Assembly (NCBI GenBank): GCA_963666935.1
Contig: OY762936.1
Coordinates: 2,108,001-2,172,000, forward strand
Length of the DNA: 64,000 nt
Origin: G963666935 sp963666935
Lineage (GTDB): Bacteria > Bacillota > Clostridia > Christensenellales > CAG-138
Reading direction: 5' to 3'
The translations under genes and the position numbers were made by a program. This document shows, piece by piece, positions 33,588 to 42,544 of the stretch (positions are counted from its first letter, which is position 1; every line of letters begins with the position of its first letter). The notes below the pieces were generated by a model, which saw only the letters and a list, made by a program, of their open reading frames with translations, was not told the origin of the DNA and ran no database searches.

Positions 33588-33974
33588 TGGTGTTCCTCCT
33601 TCAGTTTGCGTTGTATCATTTTGCGCTTTCGCGCTTACAACCACGTTCCTATTTTTTTCTCCGCTTCAAGCGGCGCCAAAGCGATTTTTCCGCCTTGCGT
33701 CCGGCCGAAAAAAGAAGAGAAACCTCTGTTCTCAATAGTATTGGTACCGTTTGCACCGCACAGGCTCTACAGCCCGCCATATTCCTTTTTGACAACAGAG
33801 ACTTCCAAATTGCCCATAAAAAACCCGGCACCTGTTTTTCCCTTTTCGCCGCACCGGAGGCATTCCTCCGAATGCGGACTATGGCACCGCATATAGTGTA
33901 ACCATTAACTGACATACACACCATCCTGTATTCTCCTACAGAATGCCCTTGTGGAGGAAATATCGTTACACAAC
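33588..33974 (-). promoter_or_regulatory. Long structured 5' leader of the BMP operon
   Basis: From the predicted start near 33974 to the ATG lie about 386 bases without a credible gene. On the minus strand it contains a nested hairpin (CCGCA with an inner CGGAGG/CCTCCG stem, 33847-33876) and a long-range CTCTGTT/AACAGAG pairing (about 33720-33805). I looked for the purine riboswitch core and several other riboswitch signatures and did not find them. It may hold a regulatory RNA of unknown class. Confidence 0.4.
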
Positions 33975-33980
33975 AGATAT

Positions 33981-34009
33981 ATTATAATAATTGGCTATAC
34001 ACACGTCAA
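33981..34009 (-). promoter_or_regulatory. Promoter of the BMP transporter operon
   Basis: Minus-strand -35 TTGACG (34004-34009) and perfect -10 TATAAT (33981-33986), 17-base spacer. Confidence 0.75.
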
Positions 34010-34064
34010 GTGTCGCAATGACAAATTTTGATAATCTATCGACAATGTTTTCCCAGGAAATAGA

Positions 34065-34100
34065 AAAAACCGCACTTTTTGAAAAGTCCGGAAGCGGTTT
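34065..34100 (-). terminator. Terminator of the GABA operon
   Basis: AAACCGC/GCGGTTT stem with an inner CTTTT/AAAAG pairing, followed on the minus strand by TTTTTTC. Confidence 0.7.
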
Positions 34101-34215
34101 GAAATACACGCGAAAGAGGGAGTTGGCCCCATCGGTACGGGCGGCCCGGCAGTTCCGGAAGGAGATACCGGAACCACCGACCGAGCCCCCGTGATAGGAC
34201 CAAACATTGCAAACA

Positions 34216-34238
34216 GGAGGACGTTTGGCCTCCTCTTG
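34216..34238 (-). terminator. Possible second hairpin after hbd
   Basis: AGGAGG/CCTCCT stem with an eight-base loop, 22 bases after the hbd stop; no strong T-run. Confidence 0.35.
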
Positions 34239-34259
34239 GAAGGAAGCCAAGCCCTTGCC

Positions 34260-35102
34260 TTAGTTGTATTTAAAAAAGCCCTTCTTCGTTTTTTTACCCA
34301 GTTTCCCTGCACGCACGTATTTTTTAAGCAGCGTGGACGGGTGGTATTTAGAATCGCCCGTTTCTTTGTAAAGCGTTTCCATAATGGCAAGGGTGATGTC
34401 GTTGCCGATCAAGTCAGAAAGCGCCAAAGGCCCCATGGGATGATTCGCGCCCAGCATCATGGCCTTGTCGATATCCTCGGCGGAAGCGATCCCCTCGGAA
34501 AGTATTTCGCAGGCTTCATTAATCATGGGAACCAGCAGCCGGTTCACCACAAATCCAGGGCCTTCCGCAACCTCTATGGGTTCCTTTCCCAGGCACTTGG
34601 CGATAGCAATGACTTTGCGCGTGACCTCCGGCGATGTTTCCATGCCGTTAATCACTTCCACCAGCTTCATAATCGGAACCGGGTTAAAAAAATGCATGCC
34701 GATCACTCGTTGCGGAATATTCACCGCCGCCGCAATTTCCGTAATGGAAAGGGACGAGGTGTTGGTGGCCAAAATGGTATCCGGAGAACACGCCGCTTCC
34801 AGCTTTTTGAAAATTTCTTTTTTGACGCCGATCACTTCCGCCGCCGCCTCCACAGCGATATCGCAGTCCTTTATGTTGTCAAAACAGGCGGTAGCGCTTA
34901 AGCGGTCCATAATTTCTAACCGCTCGCCATCCCCCATTTTACCTTTTTCCACAAGCTTTATTAGCCCTTTTTCAATCCTCTTCACGCCAGATACCGCCAG
35001 CTCTTGGCTGACGTCGCAGATGGTCGTCACATAACCCGCCGCCGCAAACGCCTGGGCGATGCCGGTTCCCATGGTACCTGCTCCAATAATGAACGCCTTC
35101 AA
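34260..35102 (-). CDS. hbd: 3-hydroxybutyryl-CoA dehydrogenase
   Basis: The 280-residue NAD(P)-dependent enzyme interconverts 3-hydroxybutyryl-CoA and acetoacetyl-CoA. It shows the dinucleotide-binding GAGTMGTGIAQ, the ATNTSS strand, the catalytic His in GMHFFNPVP and FVVNRLL. Start is a TTG at 35102 with GGAGGGG eight bases upstream, giving the family length; the extension to 35174 lies inside the crotonase gene. Last gene of the GABA operon, used in the oxidative branch to acetyl-CoA. Confidence 0.95.
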   Translation of the reverse strand: MKAFIIGAGTMGTGIAQAFAAAGYVTTICDVSQELAVSGVKRIEKGLIKLVEKGKMGDGERLEIMDRLSATACFDNIKDCDIAVEAAAEVIGVKKEIFKKLEAACSPDTILATNTSSLSITEIAAAVNIPQRVIGMHFFNPVPIMKLVEVINGMETSPEVTRKVIAIAKCLGKEPIEVAEGPGFVVNRLLVPMINEACEILSEGIASAEDIDKAMMLGANHPMGPLALSDLIGNDITLAIMETLYKETGDSKYHPSTLLKKYVRAGKLGKKTKKGFFKYN

Positions 35103-35113
35103 ATTGACCCCTC

Positions 35114-35863
35114 CTATCTTTTGCCTTCCAGCATCTTTTTCATTCTTGTTTCTGCCTCGCCAGTTGTGAAGCATTGCGCGAAAAGCTCGGATTCCGCCTC
35201 AAAGCCAGCCCCATTGTGCGCGATACCAAACTGTATGGCCTGCTTCGCGTATTTTACGCTTTGGGACTTCACCATACGGCCGGCCAACGCCAGTCCTTCC
35301 TCCATCAGCTTTTCTATTTCCGTCACGCCGTCGCAAAGGCCGATCTTAAGCGCCTCCTGCGCATTGACCCGCTCGGCGGTAAACATCATTCTCTTTGCCA
35401 CACTTTGTCCCACGCGCGCAGGAAGTCGCTGGGTGCCGCCAAAGCCACAAATGATACCCAGTGTGGTTTCGGGCACGGCGAAGACCGCATTATTAGAGGC
35501 AAGAATTAAATCGCAACACAGCGTAAGCTCCAGCCCGCCGCCCAGCGCATATCCGTTCACAAGGGCGATGGTGGGGACTTCGAGCAGCTCTAGCTTGCGA
35601 AAAATTTCATTGCCGAAACGGCCGAAGGCCCGCGCCTGCTCCGGGTTCATATCCGCCATTTCCGAAATATCGGCACCGGCCACGAATGCCTTGCTTCCTT
35701 CCCCCGTAACGATCACGCAAGTTACGTCGGCTTCTTCCCGAATCTGATCAACTACCTGCCCCAGCTCATGGAGCGTTGCCGAATTCAGCGCGTTGAGCGC
35801 TTTGGGGCGCGCGATGGTCAGAATGCCGATACCGTTCTCTTTTTCATACCGAAGATTTTCCAT
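35114..35863 (-). CDS. crt: 3-hydroxybutyryl-CoA dehydratase (crotonase)
   Basis: The 249-residue crotonase-fold enzyme adds water to crotonyl-CoA. The oxyanion-hole region AFVAGADI, the GGGLEL segment and the catalytic-type Glu of VPETTLGI are visible. The ATG at 35863 follows AGGAGG. It lies between thlA and hbd with gaps of about ten bases, the classical crotonyl-CoA to acetyl-CoA set. Confidence 0.93.
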   Translation of the reverse strand: MENLRYEKENGIGILTIARPKALNALNSATLHELGQVVDQIREEADVTCVIVTGEGSKAFVAGADISEMADMNPEQARAFGRFGNEIFRKLELLEVPTIALVNGYALGGGLELTLCCDLILASNNAVFAVPETTLGIICGFGGTQRLPARVGQSVAKRMMFTAERVNAQEALKIGLCDGVTEIEKLMEEGLALAGRMVKSQSVKYAKQAIQFGIAHNGAGFEAESELFAQCFTTGEAETRMKKMLEGKR

Positions 35864-35873
35864 GCCGTTCCTC

Positions 35874-37070
35874 CTATCTGCATAGTGCGTCGCGCTCAAT
35901 AATCAGCGCTTCGCCCATGCCGCCGCCGATGCACAGCGACGCAAGGCCATACTGAAGATTTCGCCTTAGCATTTCATAATACAACGTCACAAGGATTCTT
36001 GTACCCGACGCGCCGATGGGGTGTCCCAGCGCGATGGCCCCGCCGTTTGGATTGACCAGCGCCTGATTGAGATCCAGCTCTTTCATCACCGCTAACGACT
36101 GCGCCGCAAACGCCTCGTTTAGCTCGATGACCGAGATCTCCTCCATCCGAAGGCTCGCTTTGCCCAGCGCCTTGCGGATGGACGGCACAGGGCCCATGCC
36201 CATCACCGACGGATCCACGCCTACGGAACCCCAGGACACGATGCGAAACAGGGGCTTGATTCCCTTGGCTTCCACAAAGGCTTCGTCTGCCAGCACCACC
36301 GCGGCCGCGCCGTCGTTGATGCCCGAACTGTTCCCCGCTGTGACCGTGCCGTCTGGTTTGAACGCCGGACGAAGCTTATTGAGTTTTTCCTCCGTGGTAT
36401 CTCCGCGCACAAATTCATCCGTATCAAACATCACCGGATCCGCCTTTTTCTGCGGGATGGCAACGGGCACGATTTCTTTGGCAAAAGCTCCCGAATGGAT
36501 CGCCCGGGCCGCTTTCATTTGGGATTGGTACGCGAACGTATCCTGTTGCGCCCGGGAGATGCCGTATTGTTCCGTTACGTTTTCCGCAGTGACGCCCATA
36601 TGGTAGTTGTTGAAAGCTTCCCACAGGCCCTCGTTGATCATGGAATCCACCAGCGTATCATTGCCCATCCGCGCGCCCCAGCGATGCGCCTTGGATAGAA
36701 ACGGCGCGTTGCTCATGCTTTCCGTGCCGCCGCCCATTGCACAGGCCACGTCGCCGCACAGAATGGACTGCGCGGCAAGAATCACGCTTCGAATCCCCGA
36801 GCCGCACACCTTATTGATGGTTTGTGCCGGCGTCGTGACGGGGATGCCCGCCTTGATCGCCGCCTGTCTGGCCACGTTTTGCCCAAGGCCGGCCTGCAGC
36901 ACGCATCCCATGGTGACTTCTTCGATTTCCTCCGGGGTGACACCCGCCCGACCGACGGCTTCTTTCATGACGGTGGCGCCCAGCTCCACCGCCGAAACAT
37001 TTTTGAGCGCGCCGCCGAAATTGCCGATGGCCGTTCTGCAGGCACCAATGGCATACACGTTTTTATTCAT
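35874..37070 (-). CDS. thlA: Acetyl-CoA C-acetyltransferase (thiolase)
   Basis: The 398-residue thiolase cleaves acetoacetyl-CoA to two acetyl-CoA or runs in reverse. The nucleophilic Cys lies in KVCGSGIRSV, the catalytic His in ALGHPIGASG and the second Cys in CIGGGMGEA. Its start overlaps the CoA-transferase stop by eight bases. In this operon it likely completes oxidation of half of the crotonyl-CoA, giving ATP through acetate formation. Confidence 0.96.
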   Translation of the reverse strand: MNKNVYAIGACRTAIGNFGGALKNVSAVELGATVMKEAVGRAGVTPEEIEEVTMGCVLQAGLGQNVARQAAIKAGIPVTTPAQTINKVCGSGIRSVILAAQSILCGDVACAMGGGTESMSNAPFLSKAHRWGARMGNDTLVDSMINEGLWEAFNNYHMGVTAENVTEQYGISRAQQDTFAYQSQMKAARAIHSGAFAKEIVPVAIPQKKADPVMFDTDEFVRGDTTEEKLNKLRPAFKPDGTVTAGNSSGINDGAAAVVLADEAFVEAKGIKPLFRIVSWGSVGVDPSVMGMGPVPSIRKALGKASLRMEEISVIELNEAFAAQSLAVMKELDLNQALVNPNGGAIALGHPIGASGTRILVTLYYEMLRRNLQYGLASLCIGGGMGEALIIERDALCR

Positions 37071-38373
37071 ACAACCCTCTTTTAAACCTTCTTTCGAATT
37101 CTTCTTCCAGCGATGGGCGAAAATCCGGATGCGCGATTTGGATCAGTGCCCTTGCCCGCTCGCGAAGCGTTTTTCCCTTGAGCGAGGCAACTCCGTATTC
37201 GGTGACCACATACGAGACGTCGTTTCTGCTGGTGGTAACGGCCGCGCCCGGATCGAGAAGCGGCACGATTTTTGAGATCTTACCGCCCGCGGCAGTAGAG
37301 GGCATCGCAATGATGGATTTCCCGCCCGGCGCCATATTCGCGCCGCGCACAAAGTCCACTTGACCGCCCACCGCGCTGAGCTGCCGCAGCCCCACGCTTT
37401 CCGAGCACACCTGACCGAACAAATCCACCTGAACACATGCGTTAATGGATATCATTTTGTTATTCTGACGTATGACGTACGGATCGTTCACGTATTCCAC
37501 CGGCGCCATATAGATCATTGGGTTATCATCCACAAAGTCGTAGAGCTTTTTGGTGCCCATTAAAAATGTGGCGACGATCTTGCCGTTGTGAAGCGTTTTT
37601 TTGCTACAGTTGATGACACCGGATTCCACCAGATCCACCACCCCATCGGAAATCATTTCCGAATGGATGCCCAGATCACTTTTGTCCTTAAGTGCGTGCA
37701 GTACCGCATCTGGCAGTGAGCCGATCCCCAGCTGCAACGTGGCGCCGTCCTCAATCAGTTCCGCGCAATTCTCCCCAATATGCGCCTCCACGTCCGTAAT
37801 CTGCATGGGATTGAGCACGATAAGGGGGGTGTCCAGTTCCACAATCGCGTCCAGCTCGCTGACATGCACAAAGCTATTCCCCAGCGTTCTGGGCATGTTT
37901 GAATTGACTTGCGCGATGACGATTTTGGCATGTTTGACGGCCGTTGCTGTATAGTCCACCGACACGCCGAGGCTGCAATATCCTGCATGGTCGGGCGGGC
38001 TGACCTGTACCAACGCTACATCCACCGGCAGCGCACCGTTCTTAAACAGCGAGGGAATCTCAGAAAAATAGCAGGGCGTAAAATCCGCCCGGCCATCAAC
38101 GATGGCTTGCCGTGCGGGTCCTCCCACGAACAGCGAGTTATGGCGGAAATATTGCTCCATGCCCTCTTTGCAGTATTCCCCTTTGCCCATGAACACCATA
38201 TGCACGATTTCCACATTACGGTAAGCCTCGCGGTTTTCCACCATGGCATCAATCACTTGACTCGGCTCGCCCACCGCATGCCCGATGACCACCCGGTCGC
38301 CGCTTTTGATCAGCCCTACCGCGGCCTTTGCGGACATTTTATGTGCATTGTAATGTATTTCCCAGGATTTCAT
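37063..38373 (-). CDS. abfT: 4-hydroxybutyrate CoA-transferase
   Basis: The 436-residue protein belongs to the acetyl-CoA hydrolase/transferase family (AbfT/Cat2). Family marks are VIGHAVGEPSQVIDAM at the start, LQLGIGSLPDAVL in the middle (the region near the catalytic Glu) and YVVTEYGVASLKGKTLRERARALI at the end. It activates 4-hydroxybutyrate with acetyl-CoA or butyryl-CoA. Position between AbfD and thiolase makes the 4-hydroxybutyrate assignment firm, though other acyl-CoA transferase roles share the fold. Confidence 0.9.
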   Translation of the reverse strand: MKSWEIHYNAHKMSAKAAVGLIKSGDRVVIGHAVGEPSQVIDAMVENREAYRNVEIVHMVFMGKGEYCKEGMEQYFRHNSLFVGGPARQAIVDGRADFTPCYFSEIPSLFKNGALPVDVALVQVSPPDHAGYCSLGVSVDYTATAVKHAKIVIAQVNSNMPRTLGNSFVHVSELDAIVELDTPLIVLNPMQITDVEAHIGENCAELIEDGATLQLGIGSLPDAVLHALKDKSDLGIHSEMISDGVVDLVESGVINCSKKTLHNGKIVATFLMGTKKLYDFVDDNPMIYMAPVEYVNDPYVIRQNNKMISINACVQVDLFGQVCSESVGLRQLSAVGGQVDFVRGANMAPGGKSIIAMPSTAAGGKISKIVPLLDPGAAVTTSRNDVSYVVTEYGVASLKGKTLRERARALIQIAHPDFRPSLEEEFERRFKRGLYE

Positions 38374-38384
38374 CGTATTCCCCC

Positions 38385-39833
38385 TTATTCATCCTTGATA
38401 TGCGCAATTCTCTTTGCCATCCCTTTCTTTTTGCCGATCTCTCCCTGCCGCGCGATCATAATGCGCTGCGCCTGCGGGGACCCCGCCCCATGCATTGACT
38501 CCGTGCGGTATCCCACCGCCGCGCTGCCCAGCGTAATGTTTTCGATGAGCCGCAGGATCCGCATACGGTTTTCCGTGGAAACGCCATCGGCGCCTTTTAA
38601 ATACTTTTCAAGATATGGCTTTAGTTCGGGATTGTTATAATCCTTTTCGGAGGGCATAGTGACCATAATGCCGCCCGCGATATCTTCCGCGAGCCGTGCG
38701 ATTTCATATGGGAACCGTGTGACGTTCTGCTTACAGACGTTGGCCAGCAGCATGTCGATTTCGTAGTTGCCTGCGCAGGTTTTATGCCCCGCACAGCAGC
38801 TTGCCATAGAGCAAGCAAACATAGTTTCGTTAAGATGCACCATCTCAATGAGCTTGTCTTTGATATGGCTGGCCTTGGGCACGCCGTTGTAATCCGCCGC
38901 CAGCGCCGCCGCGCCGATGAGCACGTCGCCCACGCCCGTTTTGCAGGCGTAGCTCGTGCGGTGATACCCGGCGAAGCGTTCCACGAGAATTCCCGCGAAA
39001 TCGGTTTCCCCATCCATGAAGATACGCTCGTTGGGCACAAACACGTTGTCGAAAATCACCAGGCACTCATGCCCGCCAAAATCCTTATTGCCCAGATCAA
39101 TATCCGCGTTCTCTTCCAGCTTGCGCAAATCGCAGCTTTGCCGGCCGTATATCATGAAAATGCCTTCCGTATCCGACGGCACGCCAAAGGATACCGCGTA
39201 ATCCTTATCCTCGGGCTTGAGGGCGATGGTGGGCATCACCACCACTTCATGAGAATTAACCATGCCTGTTTGATGCGCTTTTGCCCCGCGTACCACAATG
39301 CCATCTGGCCTTCTTTCTACCACATGCAGATACTGGTCCGGATCAGCCTGCCCGCTGGGCGACTTCCCCCGGTCCCCCTTGGTATCCGTCATGGCCCCAT
39401 CTACCACGAGATCGTTTTCCTGAATATACTTCCAATACTCAATAAACCTTTGATGGTATTTGGTTCCGTATTTCTCATCTACTTCAAAGGTGGTGGAATA
39501 CAGGGCGTTTGCCGCATCCATTCCCACGCACCGCTGGTAGCAGGATGCGGTTTTTTGGCCCATCAGGCGCTGCATTTTGGACTTGACGACCAACTCGTCC
39601 GCGCTTTGATGTAGGTGGGTAAAGCGATTGATCTTTTTCCCGGTTAGATTGGACGTAGCCGTCATCAGCTCCTCATATTCCTTCTGCTGCGCAAGGGCGT
39701 ACGTCATGGCCACGGAATTCAACGACGGCTTGATCACGGGATGCTCCGTGAGATCTTTGACGAGTTCGCCAAACATATAGACCTTCAGATTCAACTTTTT
39801 CAAACTTTCGATATACTCTTTTGCTGTTTTCAT
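38385..39833 (-). CDS. abfD: 4-hydroxybutyryl-CoA dehydratase / vinylacetyl-CoA isomerase
   Basis: The 482-residue flavoenzyme contains a [4Fe-4S] cluster and FAD and turns 4-hydroxybutyryl-CoA into crotonyl-CoA by a ketyl-radical mechanism. Candidate cluster ligands are Cys98 and Cys102 (ASCYQRCVG), His291 and Cys297 (GYHRTSYACKTG); the first three agree with the ligands known from Clostridium aminobutyricum shifted by one residue. Other marks are YLHVVERRPDGIVVRGAK and FDNVFVPNER. The ATG at 39833 follows AAGGAGAGG; an upstream in-frame GTG overlaps that site. The enzyme is oxygen sensitive and diagnostic of this pathway. Confidence 0.94.
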   Translation of the reverse strand: MKTAKEYIESLKKLNLKVYMFGELVKDLTEHPVIKPSLNSVAMTYALAQQKEYEELMTATSNLTGKKINRFTHLHQSADELVVKSKMQRLMGQKTASCYQRCVGMDAANALYSTTFEVDEKYGTKYHQRFIEYWKYIQENDLVVDGAMTDTKGDRGKSPSGQADPDQYLHVVERRPDGIVVRGAKAHQTGMVNSHEVVVMPTIALKPEDKDYAVSFGVPSDTEGIFMIYGRQSCDLRKLEENADIDLGNKDFGGHECLVIFDNVFVPNERIFMDGETDFAGILVERFAGYHRTSYACKTGVGDVLIGAAALAADYNGVPKASHIKDKLIEMVHLNETMFACSMASCCAGHKTCAGNYEIDMLLANVCKQNVTRFPYEIARLAEDIAGGIMVTMPSEKDYNNPELKPYLEKYLKGADGVSTENRMRILRLIENITLGSAAVGYRTESMHGAGSPQAQRIMIARQGEIGKKKGMAKRIAHIKDE

Positions 39834-39854
39834 GGCTTTCCTCTCCTTCACGCA

Positions 39855-40985
39855 TCAATAACGGTTTTGATAGATTTTTAGGGCATGCGCCTTGGTGAAG
39901 GGCACATAACTGTTGATTAGCAATCGTTGCTGATTGTCCATCACGCTTTGGGCAAAAATTTCGATCTCTTCCAATTTCATACCGTATTCGTGGAGCCTCA
40001 CATTCGGCTGCAGGCGCTGCAAAAGATCCCCCATTTTTTCAAAAACGTCCTCTTGCGTACAGGAAATTCCGCCGCGGCGCAGCTCCGCCATGATGACTTC
40101 GCCGATTTCATTGAGCCTGCCGCCCGGCTTTTCATCCTGATACAGGTTCATCACTTCGGCAAAAAACTGGGCGTTTGTTTCCCCGTGGGGAACATGATAG
40201 GCGCCACCAAGCGGATAGGCCAGCGCGTGCACCGGCCCCACTCCCGCGTTACTGAACGCGATGCCCGCAATGCAGCTTGCTGTTAGAAAATCGCCGGCGA
40301 GAAGCGACTTGATCTCCTTGCCCTTGAGCAGCAGATCCACAAAGCCGTGCATAAACATCTGCGCCGCTTTTATGCTTAAGGTTTTGGTAAAGACGTTCGC
40401 CTTGGGGGATACATAGGATTCCACCGCATGTACCAGCGCGTCGATGGCGCTGTAAATGAACACCTTGTATGGCAGGCCTTTCACAAACTGCGGGATCAGC
40501 ACGGCATGGTCCGCGCACATAATGTCATCGCCAATTCCCAGTTTGGTGTTTTTTGCCACGATGTTGGCAATGGACAGGTTGGTCATCTCGCTGCCCGTGC
40601 CGCAGGTCGTGGGAACCACAATCAACGTCTTTTCCCTTTGGATGGGCGTTTCCTTTAAGAAAATTTTCGCACTGGGGACATTGTTTTTAAGCGCAAGGAT
40701 CTTCGCGATGTCGATGATACTGCCGCCACCCACAGCGATCAGGCGCTTAAAATCCAGCTTGTTGGCCGCAAGCGCGATTTGGTCGATCATTTGGTCGCTG
40801 GGTTCCCCCAGCCCAAACGCGTCCCGGCAAAGCACTTTGCAGGGGAGCGCGAGCTCCTTGATGAACGTATCGTATAAAAATTGCTCCGTGAAGATCAGAT
40901 CGTCGCCTGTGAAAGCAAACGATTCTGCAAAAGACCCCATAGTTTCGAAGTTGTGTATCTGTGGCTTAATCAAAAGCTGTCTCAT
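39855..40985 (-). CDS. 4hbD: 4-hydroxybutyrate dehydrogenase (iron-type alcohol dehydrogenase)
   Basis: The 376-residue group III alcohol dehydrogenase reduces succinate semialdehyde to 4-hydroxybutyrate with NADH. Family marks: the nucleotide-binding GGGSIIDIAK, PTTCGTGSEMTN, and metal ligands in DALVHAVESY and VHALAYPLGGAYHVPHG. Specificity follows from its place between GABA aminotransferase and AbfD. Short intergenic gaps of 21 and 42 bases support one transcript. Confidence 0.92.
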   Translation of the reverse strand: MRQLLIKPQIHNFETMGSFAESFAFTGDDLIFTEQFLYDTFIKELALPCKVLCRDAFGLGEPSDQMIDQIALAANKLDFKRLIAVGGGSIIDIAKILALKNNVPSAKIFLKETPIQREKTLIVVPTTCGTGSEMTNLSIANIVAKNTKLGIGDDIMCADHAVLIPQFVKGLPYKVFIYSAIDALVHAVESYVSPKANVFTKTLSIKAAQMFMHGFVDLLLKGKEIKSLLAGDFLTASCIAGIAFSNAGVGPVHALAYPLGGAYHVPHGETNAQFFAEVMNLYQDEKPGGRLNEIGEVIMAELRRGGISCTQEDVFEKMGDLLQRLQPNVRLHEYGMKLEEIEIFAQSVMDNQQRLLINSYVPFTKAHALKIYQNRY

Positions 40986-41027
40986 TGTACGGCCTCCCTT
41001 ATTTTTTTTAGTTTTCGGTTGATGTAC

Positions 41028-42377
41028 TCATTCCTTGCAGCATGCCGCAATCGCTTCTTGTAGGACGTCCATGCCGTAGTTAACCTGTTCGTCGGTCATC
41101 ACCAGAGGCGGCAGGAACCGTATCACGTTGCTGAAAATACCAGCGTTCATGAGAATGACCCCACGCTCAAAGGCATAAGCGATGATCTTTTTCGTGATGT
41201 CCGCATAGGGCTCTTTCGTTTCCCGGTCTTTTACGAATTCCACGGCCACCATGGCCCCCAGGCCCCGCACATCGCCGATGCACGGGAACTGATCCTGCAT
41301 CTGCCCCAACCTGCGCTTGAGGATTTCGCCGATATGCTGCGCCTTGAGATCCAGCCTGTTTTCCTCAATGAGCTTGAGCACCTGCATACCCGCATTACAT
41401 GCGACGGGGTTCCCACAGAAGGTGCCGCCGATTTGCCCGGGGCCGGGGCTGTCCATGATCTCTTTTGACCCCACCACAGCACTTATAGGGAGCCCTCCGC
41501 CGAGGGCTTTCGCCATGGTCATGATGTCCGGATGGATATCGAAATGCTCCGAGGCGAATAGCTTTCCCGTGCGGGCGAAGCCAGACTGCACCTCGTCGAC
41601 GATAAACACGATGCCGTTCTTTTTACAGATGGCTTCCATGGCGGCCAGATACTCTTTGGGCGGTACGATAAAGCCGCCTTCGCCCTGAATTGGTTCGGCA
41701 ATGAAGGCCGCGATCATTTCGGGAGCCAGCTCGCCCTTGAGCATGGTTTCAAACCGCTCGGCGCAGGCTAAGCCGCACCCCGGATATTTGCTCTTGTACG
41801 GACACCGGTAACAGTACGCCGACGGGATTTTATAGCACTCCGACAGTAAGGGGCCAAACTCAAATTTGTAGGGCTTCACTTTGCTCGTGAGCGTCATTGC
41901 GGCATAGGTTCTGCCATGGAACGCGCATTCCAGCGAAACGATGCCCTGTTTTTTCGTATATTGCCGGGCGATCTTGATTGCGTTCTCCACCGCTTCCGCA
42001 CCGGAATTGGCAAACATGACCCGTTTTTCTCCGTTGATCGGCGCGATGCCGATCAATAGCTCCGCCAGCGCCACATACGGTTCATACATGGCGATATTGA
42101 TGCTGGTATGCGTGAATTTTTTTACTTGTTCAATGACGGAATTGATATAGTCCTCATTGGAATAGCCGATGTTCTGCACGCCGATTCCGGCCGCAAAATC
42201 AACGAACACGTTGTCGTCCACATCCTTGATCAAAGCGCCCTTGGCCTCTTGTACAAAAAGAACCGCATTGTAAGAGATGCCCCGAGCCACGGCCTGGGTT
42301 CGCCGCTCCAACAATTCCTTCGCTTTGGGGCCGGGAACGGTATTTGAAACGATCTTTGCGTTATTTTCTGTAATCAT
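41028..42377 (-). CDS. gabT: 4-aminobutyrate aminotransferase
   Basis: The 449-residue class III PLP aminotransferase transfers the amino group of GABA to 2-oxoglutarate, giving succinate semialdehyde. It shows VMFANSGAEAVENAIKIA, the PLP-stacking and Asp region FIVDEVQSGFARTG, and the Schiff-base lysine in MTMAKALGGGLP. AAGGAG precedes the ATG. It is the first gene of the catabolic operon, and glutamate formed would need a dehydrogenase elsewhere to recycle. Confidence 0.93.
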   Translation of the reverse strand: MITENNAKIVSNTVPGPKAKELLERRTQAVARGISYNAVLFVQEAKGALIKDVDDNVFVDFAAGIGVQNIGYSNEDYINSVIEQVKKFTHTSINIAMYEPYVALAELLIGIAPINGEKRVMFANSGAEAVENAIKIARQYTKKQGIVSLECAFHGRTYAAMTLTSKVKPYKFEFGPLLSECYKIPSAYCYRCPYKSKYPGCGLACAERFETMLKGELAPEMIAAFIAEPIQGEGGFIVPPKEYLAAMEAICKKNGIVFIVDEVQSGFARTGKLFASEHFDIHPDIMTMAKALGGGLPISAVVGSKEIMDSPGPGQIGGTFCGNPVACNAGMQVLKLIEENRLDLKAQHIGEILKRRLGQMQDQFPCIGDVRGLGAMVAVEFVKDRETKEPYADITKKIIAYAFERGVILMNAGIFSNVIRFLPPLVMTDEQVNYGMDVLQEAIAACCKE

Positions 42378-42544
42378 ATAATTCTCCTTATGAATTGTTA
42401 TTCGTTAAAGACATTATATGCTTTTGCACACGATAACACCATGTGGGTAAAGTACAAATTCATGTGTCCCAAAAAGCTAACGACGCCAAAACCCCAAGGA
42501 TTTTAGCACTGAAAAAGGCCGGTTTAAGAGCAAGGATAGGATCT

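Noticed and set aside
32391..33896. 501-codon frame antisense to the BMP lipoprotein
   Set aside because: Shadow of the opposite strand with no recognisable domain or start signal.
33649..33924. 91-codon frame in the BMP leader
   Set aside because: No good ribosome site, low-complexity basic composition; the leader looks like structured RNA rather than coding.
33588..33974. Purine riboswitch before the BMP transporter
   Set aside because: I searched by eye for the conserved core loops and did not find them.
42420..42460. Sigma-54 promoter before gabT
   Set aside because: A GG and GC pair is present but separated by 11 rather than 10 bases, and no enhancer-binding regulator is nearby; TATAAT at the same place fits sigma-A.
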